From Glandiceps talaboti (taxonomy: Eukaryota; Hemichordata; Enteropneusta; Spengelidae): DNA of 64,000 bases. Of this stretch, positions 31,380 through 44,356 are shown one piece after another; position 1 is the first letter of the stretch; every line of letters starts with the position of its first letter. Under the pieces are notes generated by a model. It did not search any database. It was not told where the DNA came from and worked only from the letters and a program-made list of their open reading frames with translations. Both the position numbers and the translations under genes were made by a program. The DNA lies in the NCBI RefSeq assembly GCF_964340395.1, contig NC_135567.1, forward strand, positions 12,010,984 to 12,074,983. The letters run 5' to 3'.

Positions 31380-33237
31380 GTAAGTGAGAGACAACTTTCA
31401 AGGTGTACTACTAAACACATACTATACATATAAGACACAGGCTGAGTTCTCCATACATACTTCACATACGTTTCAAAATGAACAGGCGACTGGGTATCTA
31501 GTATTCACGTTGGTTCCATGGTAAGTAACTGTTCAATGGAGTTTAATAAATGCTGCAAGGATTACTAGTAGTAAGCTTAAACTTATATAAGCTTTGAGAG
31601 AGAGAGTGTCAATTAGACAACGACGCAGTGTTCCCTGCTACCTTGAAAATAACCGTTACATTTATAGGAGCCTTCATTTTATTTTCAGACTAATATGTTC
31701 TCATGGCAACAGTTGGACTCGTAACACAAAAATTCGTTCCCCGCTTGTGTAAGGACAAGGTGTTACAAGAATTTGGTGAGCATGACGCCAAAAAACAGTA
31801 GATTTTGTCGTATTTTTTTAAAAATCAGACTGGCAACTTCACTTGAACAAGCACCCCTTATCTTTCTGTGTACCGTTATTTTTAGTTGATGAAGTGTTTT
31901 TATTTCGACAACATAGTTAATTTTTAACTTATATAATCGATTGACCAACACGCAAGTGACAAGTGAACTCATGGTGGCTGACCCTAGAACCTTCTAATGG
32001 CGTTATCAACATTGTTTATGAATTCTGTCACTCGCTCGTTCTCTAAACAATGCGGTACTAGGCATAAATCAATTATATGTCCCAAGACAAAATATTAGTT
32101 ATATTAAAAGTCAAATTTACAAATCAGTCTACAAGGAAAGCCATGATGGGGTGCCCCTTATATCTGCCAACAACTTTAACTGCCGGTGAGGGCGGAGCAT
32201 CACGACGTGGCGTTAATACAGCGAATGTTATAATTAATTCCAATATTCTACATCGATCTCAAAGTCATAGTAAACTAATGAGATGAAGCCAAAAAGCGGA
32301 ATGATCACACTATGTACAGTTTTTCAAATCACCAGTATACTAATATATGATTTAACCTTTGACGTTTATCTCATGATTAATAGCAATATTGTCGTTTTGT
32401 ATCCAACAGGAGAGGTGGTACTTGTACTGGTACATTTCCCCGTCGCTACACGTCATTACAGAAAATATACAGATACCAATTGTAGCAAATAACACACTGA
32501 GGTGCGTATGTAAGAACACGATGATTTAGCACATATTGCCTTGTGTTATTGTCACTTTGTCTAAATAAGCACATAGGCCGACTGGGTAACAGTACTGGTA
32601 TTAGTTTAGTACTAATATGTACCAAGTAGGCCATTTTTACCCCGTGTAAGGGGGGGGGGGTATGTTATGTCAGTCTGTCTGTCTGTGCTTTTGTTTGTCT
32701 GTCTCTCCATCTGTCTGTTTCTGTCTGCGTCTGTTTCTGTTTGAAAGAGTGGATGGATGGATGAATGAATTAATGAATTAATGAATTAATGAATGGACGC
32801 AGTATCTAAAATGCTACAGTACCAATTCTCATTTGATAAACAAATTTGCGAGTGATTATCTCAACAACAGATAAGATTATGACTGAAACTATGTACTTAA
32901 TAATGACTTATTTGCAAAGAATTCCATTTTTTTGGTAAACAATATATTAAGAATGTAAGCTTTAAGTAGAATAAGTGCTAACTGTGTTATCTGCGTTCGT
33001 ACTTTCACAAGGGTAGTAAGTGCAACTGAAAACAACGGTCATCTCAAATGTAAATACCCTTGAGCACTCACACTGTCACTCACGTGACATGGCGTTCTGA
33101 TATGTTTTTAATATATCTAGATGAAACAGCTAATTTCCGTTAACACATACGCTGGGATCAAACGATTTCGTGTGCAAGGTCAAGGAACGATCAGGCAACG
33201 AATTCCATACAACCTTATAATTCTTGTTTCATTACAG
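31380..33237 (+). other. Intron 1 of the 33247 gene
   Basis: From GTAAGTG to TTTCATTACAG. It contains degenerate CTGT units (about 32665-32740) and GGAT/GAAT units (about 32750-32795). No coding signal. Confidence 0.6.
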
Positions 33238-33246
33238 CTCAAAGCA

Positions 33247-34776
33247 ATGGCAACAAGTGTTCATGACCAACAATTCAGTGAAACAATTGGTTCAATTGAA
33301 TCCTTTGTAACCAACCTATCCACAAATCTGTACAACAACTCTGACCTCAGTGACGTAGTGTTGAAAGTTGGGGCAAAGGTGTACCATGCACACAAGTTCC
33401 TGCTGGCCAACTTCAGTGATGTTTTCCGTACCATGTTGGTGGAAGGCCGCTGGGCAGATGCTATGAAACCTGACGTTACTTTAGAGGAGACACCAGAATG
33501 TGTTAAAGTATTTGATAGATTTTTAAGATTCATGTATTGTGGTCACATTGATTTAGATGTTGACAGTGTTGCACCTTTATTATCTTTAGCAGATAAATAC
33601 AATGTTCTTCAGATTAAGTCATTTTGTGAAGATTACATGATTAGACAAGTCGAAAATTACAGCAATGTAAACGGGGCTTTACAGTGGTGGAAGTTTGCAG
33701 AAAGTTTTAGTTTAGATAGGTTGTCAAAAAGCTGTTTTGAATTGATTTGTGAAAATTTAGATGAGGCCTTAGTTTCAAAAGAGTGGGTGGGTTTACAGTT
33801 TGATCTTTTGTGTAAGCTATTAGAAACAACGGATCTGTATGTTACTGACGAATATGAGTTATACAAGGGGGTTGCTAAGTGGATAGAGGCCAAGATGACT
33901 ACACAGAATACTGACGAATACATTACTAACTTGTTACCACTAATTCGTTTTCCCCAAATGAAACCTGAACAGGTTGATTCTGTCGAAAATTCGCAACTTT
34001 ACCAAAATAATTCCACGAAAGTTGGGCAATTTTTGTACGAGGCATTTAAATTTCACTCAATGGGTGATGAAAAACCAGGGAAATTCATAGGTGTAAAGTT
34101 TGAACCACGAATGTATGGATTCGATGTGACGTCACAAAGTGAATTGACAACATTAAATATTTTGTCGGATAACATCCCTTATTGTCGCTCCCCGCAGTAT
34201 ATATCATCCTTGAATTTGTCATACTCTGTCAACGTACAGGCCAAGCTGGCTGACTCGCAGGCAAACCAGGGACCAGTGCAGTACAGTTGGTCTCTGGCGA
34301 TTAACAATGTAGAGATAGCGCAAAATAAGTATCTTATTATGCAGTTTATTCCTGACAATCACAACACTAATATGAAATACCGCCTCAACATCACTCTGAG
34401 AGAAATGGAGGTTAAGCAGCAGATGCAAGGGTGTTGTTACAGTTCCGAAACCGTGAAAAGTGACACTGTAAAATGTGTCTTAAAATCTGACGGCATTGTT
34501 GGTAAATTTAATTCTCATGTAGCTTCGTTCAGTTCACAGAACCCTCCTGATAAAGTATGGATCACTACGTGGTTAAAAGAGATATACGAGCAACAGATCA
34601 CACGAAGGAGTATTAAAGTATATCCCGGGGTGAACTTCGGAAGTAAGCACCTTTATGCTTGTGCAAAGAACCGTTGGGGTCAACGGACTCCAGCAAATGC
34701 TGTTATGTGTGCGTTCCTAGATTTTAATGAATCTCAGAACCTTTCAATCTCCACACGCATATTTGCATATCAGTGA
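33247..34776 (+). CDS. BTB-BACK protein 5 (class A C-terminus)
   Basis: Predicted protein of 509 residues. ATG 33247 (MATSVHDQQFSE) lies 9 nt after CTTGTTTCATTACAG; the longer frame from 33121 crosses this acceptor and is rejected. BTB at about 25-135 (LSDVVLKVGAKVYHAHKFLL, with MKPDVTLEETPECV), BACK at about 140-250, class A C-terminus (YSWSLAINNVEIAQNKYLIM) ending NLSISTRIFAYQ. Closest overall to genes 2 and 6. AATAAA at 35757. Confidence 0.9.
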   Translation: MATSVHDQQFSETIGSIESFVTNLSTNLYNNSDLSDVVLKVGAKVYHAHKFLLANFSDVFRTMLVEGRWADAMKPDVTLEETPECVKVFDRFLRFMYCGHIDLDVDSVAPLLSLADKYNVLQIKSFCEDYMIRQVENYSNVNGALQWWKFAESFSLDRLSKSCFELICENLDEALVSKEWVGLQFDLLCKLLETTDLYVTDEYELYKGVAKWIEAKMTTQNTDEYITNLLPLIRFPQMKPEQVDSVENSQLYQNNSTKVGQFLYEAFKFHSMGDEKPGKFIGVKFEPRMYGFDVTSQSELTTLNILSDNIPYCRSPQYISSLNLSYSVNVQAKLADSQANQGPVQYSWSLAINNVEIAQNKYLIMQFIPDNHNTNMKYRLNITLREMEVKQQMQGCCYSSETVKSDTVKCVLKSDGIVGKFNSHVASFSSQNPPDKVWITTWLKEIYEQQITRRSIKVYPGVNFGSKHLYACAKNRWGQRTPANAVMCAFLDFNESQNLSISTRIFAYQ

Positions 34777-35957
<1,181 letters not shown>

Positions 35958-36559
35958 GCACACATAAGAATTTTGGCAATCATGTGGAGCTGAATAAGTG
36001 TAAACAAAGGGTTCTAGAGATGTCCTGAAACTGATTGAACTGATTGACATTATAGTCATATGAATATGTAACACGCACAAAAATATGATTTCACCAGATA
36101 TTAAGAATGAGGGACATGCACTCACCGACATAGTAAACAGAAGGCGTGTCTCTAATAGTTTGTACTATCAACAAGACTTGTAGTGAAAGGATAAACTTGG
36201 CATGTCTATTGTCTAAACATGACTCTGTGTAAATTACGTGAATGGCGCTTACATCCTTGAATTTGAAACAAATGGGCGCCTTCAGGACAATTGTTTTCCA
36301 GACACCAAATCTTTTAAAATACTAAACATCTAGAGTCATGACATTCTTCCGTCTTATCTAAAATGTGATGTCCTCATCACTAAAATATCTTATTCTCAGG
36401 AAAGATGATAGCAGTACCTATTGAAACGAGATGGCGTAAATTTATAAAAGCACGTCTAAATTATTGTCTCCCTGCCTATGTCAGCTATTGCAATAAAACT
36501 TTCTACTACTGGATGTTTGGCGATATGTATTAACAGCGTCATGTCTGAACGGTAATTAC

Positions 36560-36736
36560 AAATTCATGACAGTACAGTAAACACCGACAGTTACACAATA
36601 GAGGAATTGTGGGTCCACATACACGTCCCGTCTGTGACCAACTAAACGAAGGCGATCAACTCTTACGACAACATCAGTTTTTGTGACGTTAAGAATCAGT
36701 ACAGAAGGCGATTTTACTCCCCTTGTTCTTTGTAAG
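36560..36736 (+). promoter_or_regulatory. Noncoding exon 1 block of the 38781 BTB gene, CRE core lost
   Basis: GGAATTGTGGGTCCACATAC, CGTCTGTGACC directly followed by AACTAAACGAAGGCGATCAA, then CTTTGTAAG|GTAAGTG. A short deletion removed the TGACGTCA core that other units keep. An additional GGCGTGTCTCTAATAG piece lies at about 36142. This unit also lost its coding ATG. Confidence 0.6.
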
Positions 36737-38771
36737 GTAAGTGAAAGACAGTCATCAACGTGTACTAAACACATACTATAGTTCAAAACCCCAGGCTGAG
36801 TTCCCTATACTTAACACCAGATTTCAAAATGAACAGGCTACTAGATATCTAGTAGGAGAATTATTCAAGTTCATTCCATGGTAAGTAACTGTTTGCCTTG
36901 GATTAAATGCTGCACTGATTACCAGTATACTGATAAACTGATGTTAGCTTTGAGAAAGAGTTTCAAGACGTAGTTTTAACTGCTACCTTGAAAATAACCG
37001 CTACGTTTATAGGAGCCTTCATTTCATTTTCTCAATATGTTCTCATGGCAACAGTTGGACTTCAAACACCACAATTTATTTCCTGCTGCTGTAAGGGCTA
37101 GGTGAACACAGATTTATTACAGATTTGGTGAGCATGACCCCAAAAGACAGTATATTTTGTCATATTGTTTTATACTTACTTTATGTTATTTAATTTGTTG
37201 AACTTGACGACAAAAGGGGGTAGATTTTGTTGTATTACTTTTATTCGTCAGACTGGCAGCTTTACTTGAAACAACACCCCCTTTCTCTATGTGTAACGTT
37301 ATTTTTAGCTGATGAGGTGTTCTTATTGCGGCGTGTTAGCTAATGTTTAATTTAACTAATCTCTTTTCCGACACACTGACGGAACTCGTGGGTCTGTGGC
37401 TGACCTTAGAACTTTATAATGACGTTATCAATACCCTTTATCAATTCTGTCACACGCAATCTGCTTTAGATTTGAGAAACTAATGAAATTTGTCATGAAT
37501 ACCTCGATAAAATATTACTTATTCTATGTTTATAATTATTTATGATATAAAATCTTTGGTTAAAAGTTAAATTTACAACGTCGAGTATATTAAGGTAGGA
37601 CATGATACATCCGTGCATAAGGTTAATCCTTTATATTGCCAGTGAGGGCGGTATGACATGACAGAGTTTACATCGAATGGTACAATTCTATCTTTTAATG
37701 CTAATCGTTTCCTACATAGATTTCAAAGTCATAATACAAAAAATAAACAAAAAGATGAAACCAAAAAAGCGGAATGTTCACTTATCGTACAATCTTCCAA
37801 ATAAAAAGTATACTAATAATATGATTTAACTTTCATTTGACGTTTATCTCTGGATTAATAGCAAGGTTGTCTGTTTTATTGAACAGGTGAGGTGACACTG
37901 GTACTGGTACATTTCCCCATCGCTATGTGGCGTTCCTTTTTCAAAAAAAGAACTGACTGTAGCAAGGAACCTACCGTGGTATGTATGACCATGATGATTC
38001 AGTTCATATTAGATAGTTAGCCGAATATTCACTATAACATAAGATGTGAATCAACTAAAGTGACCCTGGTGACGTGGTCACAACGCTAACAATAACTTAA
38101 AGAATGCAAGCTTCAAATAACAATAAGTCACAGATAAATTTAATTCCTAAAGTTTGGGAATAGAGGTGGAGGTGAATAGTTTTATTTTAATTGAATCTGC
38201 TATGATCGATATCACCCACTGTTTGGAACTCATGTAATTATATGCTCTACACAGATCCTGGAAATCATCTTTCATTCAATCATTTCTAAAAATGATTCTC
38301 TATATATATATTTTTTATATTTTAACATGGTTATACTTTTTAAAGTGTGTCCATGACAGTACCGTCATGGGGTCGTCCACACTATGGTACTCATATACCT
38401 AATTTAATTTGGTGTATGACGACATTTTTTTCAAATATTTGTTATGTTCATACTTTTATTTGCGTTATCGATTTACAGTGTTTCTTGAAGTGAAGTTGCC
38501 TCTCAGTAATTTTCTCACAACATTTTTGCCTTGTTGAAAAAAATACCACATATTCTTGTGGAATTCTACGTACTGTCTGAGACAATTACCAATCTTGGTC
38601 ACTTAAATTAGAAGGGGATCTAAACCATATGGAGGTGAAGTATCGACCTCGCTTCTAGCATTATGCTAATAAAATAGAAAAAAGGGGGCGCGCATCACAG
38701 CACGCACATAATTTCAATATAACTAGTATACATACGTATAATGTCCAATTGGCTTGTTTGATTGATTACAG
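36737..38771 (+). other. Intron 1 of the 38781 unit
   Basis: From GTAAGTG to TTTGATTGATTACAG. AT-rich, no gene. A short palindrome CCATGACAGTACCGTCATGG lies near 38351. Confidence 0.55.
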
Positions 38772-38780
38772 ACCAAACCA

Positions 38781-40313
38781 AAGGCAATAAGCGCTGCTGA
38801 CCAATCATCCCTTCAAACAGTTGGTTCAAGTGAATCCTTTGTAGCCAACCTATCTACAAATCTGTACAACAACCCTGACTTCAGTGACGTACTCTTAAAA
38901 GTTGGGGTAAAGAAGTATCATGTACACAAGTTGCTGCTGGCCAACGTCAGTGATGTTTTCTATACCATGTTGGTGGAAAGTCGCTGGGCTGATGCTAAGA
39001 AACCTGTCATTACCTTAAAGGAGACTCCAGAATGTTTAAAAGTATTTGATAGATTTTTAAGATTTATGTATTGTGGTCAGATATATTTAGATGTTACGAG
39101 TGTTGTACCTTTATTATCTTTAGCAGATAAATACAACGTTCAACAGATTAAGTCTTTATGTGAAGATTACATGGTTAGACAAGTCGAAACTAACAGCAAT
39201 GTAAACGTGGCTCTACAGTGGTGGAAGTTTGCAGAAAGTTTTAGTTTAGATAGCTTGTCAAAAAGTTGCTTTGAATTCATTTGTGAAAATTTAGATGAGG
39301 CATTAGTTTCCAGAGAGTGGGTTGGATTACAGTTTAATCATTTGTGTAAGCTATTAGAATCAACGGATCTATATGTTACTGACGAGTATGAGTTATATAA
39401 GGGGGTTGCTAAGTGGATAGAGGCCAAGATGACTACACAGAATACTGACGAATACATTACCAAGTTGTTGCCACTAATTCGTTTTCCTCAAATGAAACTC
39501 GAACAGGTTGATTCAGTCGAAAATTCTCAACTTTACCAAAATAATTCCACGAAAGTTTGGAAAATTTTGTATGAGGCATTTAAATTTCACTCAATCGGTG
39601 ATAAAGCCACAGAGAAATTCACAACTGTGCTATGTGAACCGCGAATGTATGGGTTAGATTTCAAGTCAGAAAATAAATTGACAACATTAAATGTGCGATA
39701 TGATAACATCCCTTATTGTCACGCCCAGCAGTATATACCGTCCTTGAATTTGTCATACTCTGTCAACGTACAGGCCAAGCTGGCTGACTCGTGGAGAAAC
39801 CAGAAACCACGAGTGTATAAATGCAGATGGACTCTGGCGATTGACAGAGTGCAGCTAGAGCAAAACAATCTTCTTATTATGCAGTTCGTTCCTGACAACT
39901 TTTACAGTAATGATAGTAATACGAAATACCGCCTCAACATCACTCTGAAAGAAATGGAGGTTAACCTGGGGATGCCGGGAGAGTGCCGTTACGGTTCCGA
40001 AACCGTCAAACCGGCCATTGTAAAAGGTGTCTTAAAATCTGATGGCATTTTTGGTAAATTTGACCCACATGTAGTCTTAAAGTCACAAAAATGTGCTGAT
40101 CAAACAAGAGTCACTACGTGGTTGAAGGAGATATATCAGCAACAGATAACACAGTGGGATAGAAATAGGAGAGCAAATGAGTTTGTCAGCCATAGGAGTA
40201 GAAACAACCCTTGGGGTTATCAAAGTCCAGCAAATGCCATTCTGTGTGCCTTTCTAGATTTTAATGAATTTCAGCAGCTTTCAATCTCTACACAAATCTC
40301 TGTATATCATTGA
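38781..40313 (+). pseudogene. BTB-BACK copy 6: open frame, start codon changed to AAG
   Basis: The frame is open for 510 codons, and the acceptor (GATTGATTACAG, ending 38771) is kept. The codon aligned with the ATG of the other copies is AAG (38781-38783): KAISAADQSS against MATSAQDQSS. The next in-frame Met is inside the BTB domain (YTMLVESRW), so initiation there would remove half of BTB. BTB (LSDVLLKVGVKKYHVHKLLL-like), BACK and a class A C-terminus (KCRWTLAIDRVQLEQNNLLI) are otherwise whole. It could still be made if an upstream exon supplies an in-frame ATG. AATAAA at 41145. Confidence 0.75.
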
Positions 40314-41261
40314 CATTGTCCAGTGAATATTAGCCAGTTCAATTTTCTATATCATGAAGAGAACTAACAAAATACCAACAGAATGTTAAATCGAATTATG
40401 TATTTTATATCAGGTAGTGACAATTAATGTTCATTTAATGAAAAAAATTGATTTGATACTTGAATTATGATCATTATAACATAATTATACCAGTACCAGT
40501 AATATCACGGAAAATCAGGAGAAGTAATGGCAATTTTGAACGTTTAGACTCATATTTCGAACACTGCAATACCAGTGACGTAGATCCTCGTCGTCGTGAC
40601 ATAGAATAGCAAATTCAATAGTTTTGTTGAACCTGGCTTTTACATGGCATACGTGATGCACACGCAGCAGACAACAGAATAGTGTCTCATATTTAGAATA
40701 ATCGCAATCTGAAGCAGCTAAAGATGACTGTATATCATATCATACTATATTCCAGAAATATTGAATAACAAGAAATACAAATATTATTTCAAAATCAATG
40801 ATACACTTTTACTAACATGATACAGATCGACTGAAATACCGATACGGTCAGTTTGTTTAATATTTTCTGAAGTTTTACTCTTGGTAGATTGAACGTGTCA
40901 ATTCATTAGTATGAGATAGGTATAAGCCTGTGATAAGAAACTCTTATGTAATTAGAGGATAATGTATTGGTATTTTTCATGAAAATTATTGAAAAAAGTG
41001 AAAAAGCACAGGGATTTATGATATCCAATCCTGTGGTGTTTTCTCACTTAATCTAAATGTGATTACTTGTCTGTACGTAATTTTAGTAACCATATTGGTA
41101 TTATAATCTGTAATTGTAAATGTTACTGTTACAACGAAAATAAGAATAAAGTTGATTTTCGCCTGATTACTTTGAGGTGTTTGCAAGATTATTTGAACTT
41201 CTGGTGTAATACAACATATGTAACATATAAAATGTACACAATTTCACAGTACGTGGTACAT
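40314..41261 (+). other. 3' flank of copy 6, AATAAA at 41145
   Basis: Close to the gene 4 flank (GGCAATTTTGAACGTTTAGA, then CAGTGACGTAGATCC). No coding signal. Confidence 0.5.
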
Positions 41262-41310
41262 ACATACATACATACATACATACATACATACATACATACA
41301 TACATACGCA

Positions 41311-41342
<32 letters not shown>

Positions 41343-41389
41343 CACACACATACATACATACATACATACATACAGACAGACAGACAGAC

Positions 41390-41428
<39 letters not shown>

Positions 41429-41503
41429 TACACAAACAAACAAACAAACAAACAAACAAACAAACAAACAAACAAACAAACAAACAAACAAACAAACAAA
41501 AAC
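41262..41503. repeat. Compound (CATA)/(CGCA)/(CA)/(CAGA)/(CAAA)n array
   Basis: Five successive tetranucleotide units share C and A. Frames such as NKQTNKQT are artefacts. Confidence 0.96.
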
Positions 41504-41704
41504 AAATGTACACCATACGATTAGAGACAGAAAAGTGTGAAAGCTATCGTACAAATTAAATACATTTTTATCAACTAAAGGTTCTAGAGATGTCCGACGG
41601 ATATTGAACTGATTGACATTATGGTCATATGAATATGTAACACTAACAAAAAAATGATTTCACCGGATATTATGAATGAGGGACATGCACTCAGCGACAG
41701 AGTA

Positions 41705-41903
41705 AACAAAAGGCGTGTCTCTAAAAGTATGTACAGTTAGCACCGACAGTTACACTGTAGTGGAATTATGGGTACACATTCATGTCCTGTCTGTGACGTC
41801 ATGACCAACTAAATGAAAGCGATCAACGCTTGCGACAACATCAGTTCTTGTAACGTTAACAATCAGTACAGAAGGCGATTTTACTCCCTGCGCCTTTTAA
41901 AAG
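41705..41903 (+). promoter_or_regulatory. Noncoding exon 1 block of the 44357 BTB gene
   Basis: AAAGGCGTGTCTCTAAAAGT, GGAATTATGGGTACACATTC, CTGTGACGTCATGACC (full CRE core), AATGAAAGCGATCAACGCTT and CGCCTTTTAAAAG|GTAAGTG. Confidence 0.66.
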
Positions 41904-43315
41904 GTAAGTGGAGAGAGTCATTAACGTGTATTACTAAATACATACTACAGTTTCAAAACACATTTTATGGTTTTAAAACACTGACCGAGTTCCCCATACT
42001 TGACATCATCTACAAAATGAACAGCCGAGAAGATATTTATCAGGTGAATTATTCAACTTGGTTCCATTGGACAGTAACTGTTTGAATTGTGTTAAATGTT
42101 GCAAGGGTTACTAGTAAGCTTAAACTGATGTAGATTTTGAGAGTGTCACAGTTGAACTACAAACACCACAAGACGTTACAAGAATTCGGATTTTTCGAAA
42201 TTTTGGTGAGCATACGCCAAAAGGGAGTTGACTTGATTGCGTAGCTGTTATTCGTCAGATTGACAACTTTACTTGAAACAACACCCCATTTCGCTATGTG
42301 TAACATTATTTTTAGCTGATGAGGTGTTCTTATTGCGACGTTTTAGCTAATTTTTAACAATTAACCGACAAACTTAGTGAACTCATGGGTCTGTGTCTGT
42401 CTGACCTTTGAACCTTAGCTAATTTTTAACTTAAATAATCAATTAACCGACACACTTTGTGACTGTGTGGTGTGTCTGTCTGACCTTTGACCCTCATGAT
42501 GACGTTATCAATATCATACATCAAGTCTGTCACAAGCAATTTGCTTTAAAATTGCGGAACTAGTAAAATCTGTCATGTGTCACTCGCTAAAATATTGTTT
42601 ATTCTATGTTTATAATTACCAGTTTCCGAAGTCGAATGTACTCTATATATATAAGGAAGGCCGTGACAGGGTACACCCTTACAACGGTCAACCCCTGCCT
42701 TTGTGGCGGAGTGACATGACGTATTTTAGAGTCAACATCGAGTTGTACCATTCCAACATTTTTCCATGCTAATCGTTACCTATATTGATCTTAAAGTCAT
42801 AATAAAACAAATGAAATGAAGCTAACAAATAAAATGATCTCTCAGTTTATACTTTTCAAATCACCAGCATGTCAATATATGATTTGACTTTCATTTGACG
42901 TTTATATCTAGATTAACAGCACGATTATGTTTGTTGTTTATTCAATAGGAGAAGTGACACTTGTACTGTTACATTATCACGTCACTGTACGACATTATCA
43001 TAAAGATAAATATATCCTAATCGCAGCAAACAAGCATCTGAGGTAGGTGTGTAAAACCACGATCGATGATTCAGTAATTGTTAACTTGTCATTTTGTGTG
43101 GTGAATATAATATCTGTAAGTCTATTGCTGTCGGGATAATAGTGTTATGAAACAGGTATGGCGTTGGTTTAGTGTTACATTAATTAATATGTACCACATA
43201 GGCTATATCTACCTCATATAAGGGAAGGCCTAAGTCATATACAGTAGGTTATAACTCTGTTTGTTTGTTTGTCTGACTGACTGACTGACTGACTGACTGA
43301 CTGACTGACTGACTA

Positions 43316-43356
<41 letters not shown>

Positions 43357-43447
43357 ATGTATGTATGTATGTATATATGTACGTACGTACTTACGTACTT
43401 ACGTACATACGTACGTAGCTATGTATGTATGTATGTATGTATGTATG

Positions 43448-43481
<34 letters not shown>

Positions 43482-44347
43482 TGTCTCTGTTTCTCTAGAT
43501 GGATGGCTAGATGTATGGACGGACACTGTATCTAAAAATCTACTTGAATAAAAATCTACTTGCAATGAATAAACATTACCAAACAATAATATTTTTTTTA
43601 GATTATGGTAGCAACTATATATATGAGTCATTTACATAAATTTATGTTTGGAAATTAAACAACGTCTTAAGGAAGCAAACTTCTTATGACAAACTTACAG
43701 CAAATATTGATAAAAATAGAAGGCAGACAAAAATCGATTCCTGGGAGTTGGGTGGGGGACCATTTCAAAAACGATTTTATGATTCTACTTTTGATTAATA
43801 TCACTAACTGCTTGGAATTCTAATAATTACATAAACTGCTGATAGATCCTGGAATTAATCTTTCATTTAACCATTTCTAACAATTCTTCTCCTTTTTTTC
43901 GGAATTTCAGTAGTCTTTTTATATAGTGTCCATCAATATACTTTTTTGAGGCCGGAGTCGATCGTGGTCGTAGTCTACATTCAATTTACTGTATGACCAC
44001 GTGACGCTTAAATATTTGCAACTTTTCATACTTTTGTCGTTGTCAACCATTTACAAAATTCGTTAAAGTGTATTTTCAAGTAAGATATTTTCTCACGGGG
44101 GGGGGGGGGTCTGAGCCTTATTGAACTGAACTGTCGACCTTTACCTCTAGTATTATGTTAAATAGAACATAGGAATATCACAGCAAGCCCATAATTTGAA
44201 TATAACGACTACTATAATACATCCTTATAATGACTAACATGTTGTTTAATTTCCGTGAATAGTTTCATCAGGTTGGACAATATCTTGAGAAGAATACTTA
44301 TATTTCACAACCGAGGTAATTTTACATACCATTTTGTTTAATTACAG
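41904..44347 (+). other. Intron 1 of the 44357 gene
   Basis: From GTAAGTG to TTTAATTACAG. Contains a compound ACTG/CTGT/GTAT/GTAC array at 43271-43484 and a poly-G run near 44097-44109. Near 42350-42500 a short stretch (TAGCTAATTTTTAACTTAAA) is locally duplicated. Confidence 0.6.
43271..43484. repeat. Compound (GACT)/(CTGT)/(GTAT)/(GTAC)n array
   Basis: Successive tetranucleotide arrays. The GTAC part is interrupted by TTAC steps. Confidence 0.95.
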
Positions 44348-44356
44348 CTCATCACA

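Noticed and set aside
33121-33246. N-terminal extension of BTB-BACK protein 5 (likewise 4490-4534 for protein 1)
   Set aside because: The extension crosses the conserved splice acceptor and is not shared by paralogs; ATG 9 nt after the acceptor is consistent in all copies.
38351-38370. Palindrome CCATGACAGTACCGTCATGG as a regulatory site
   Set aside because: A single short occurrence in an intron without a counterpart in the other units.
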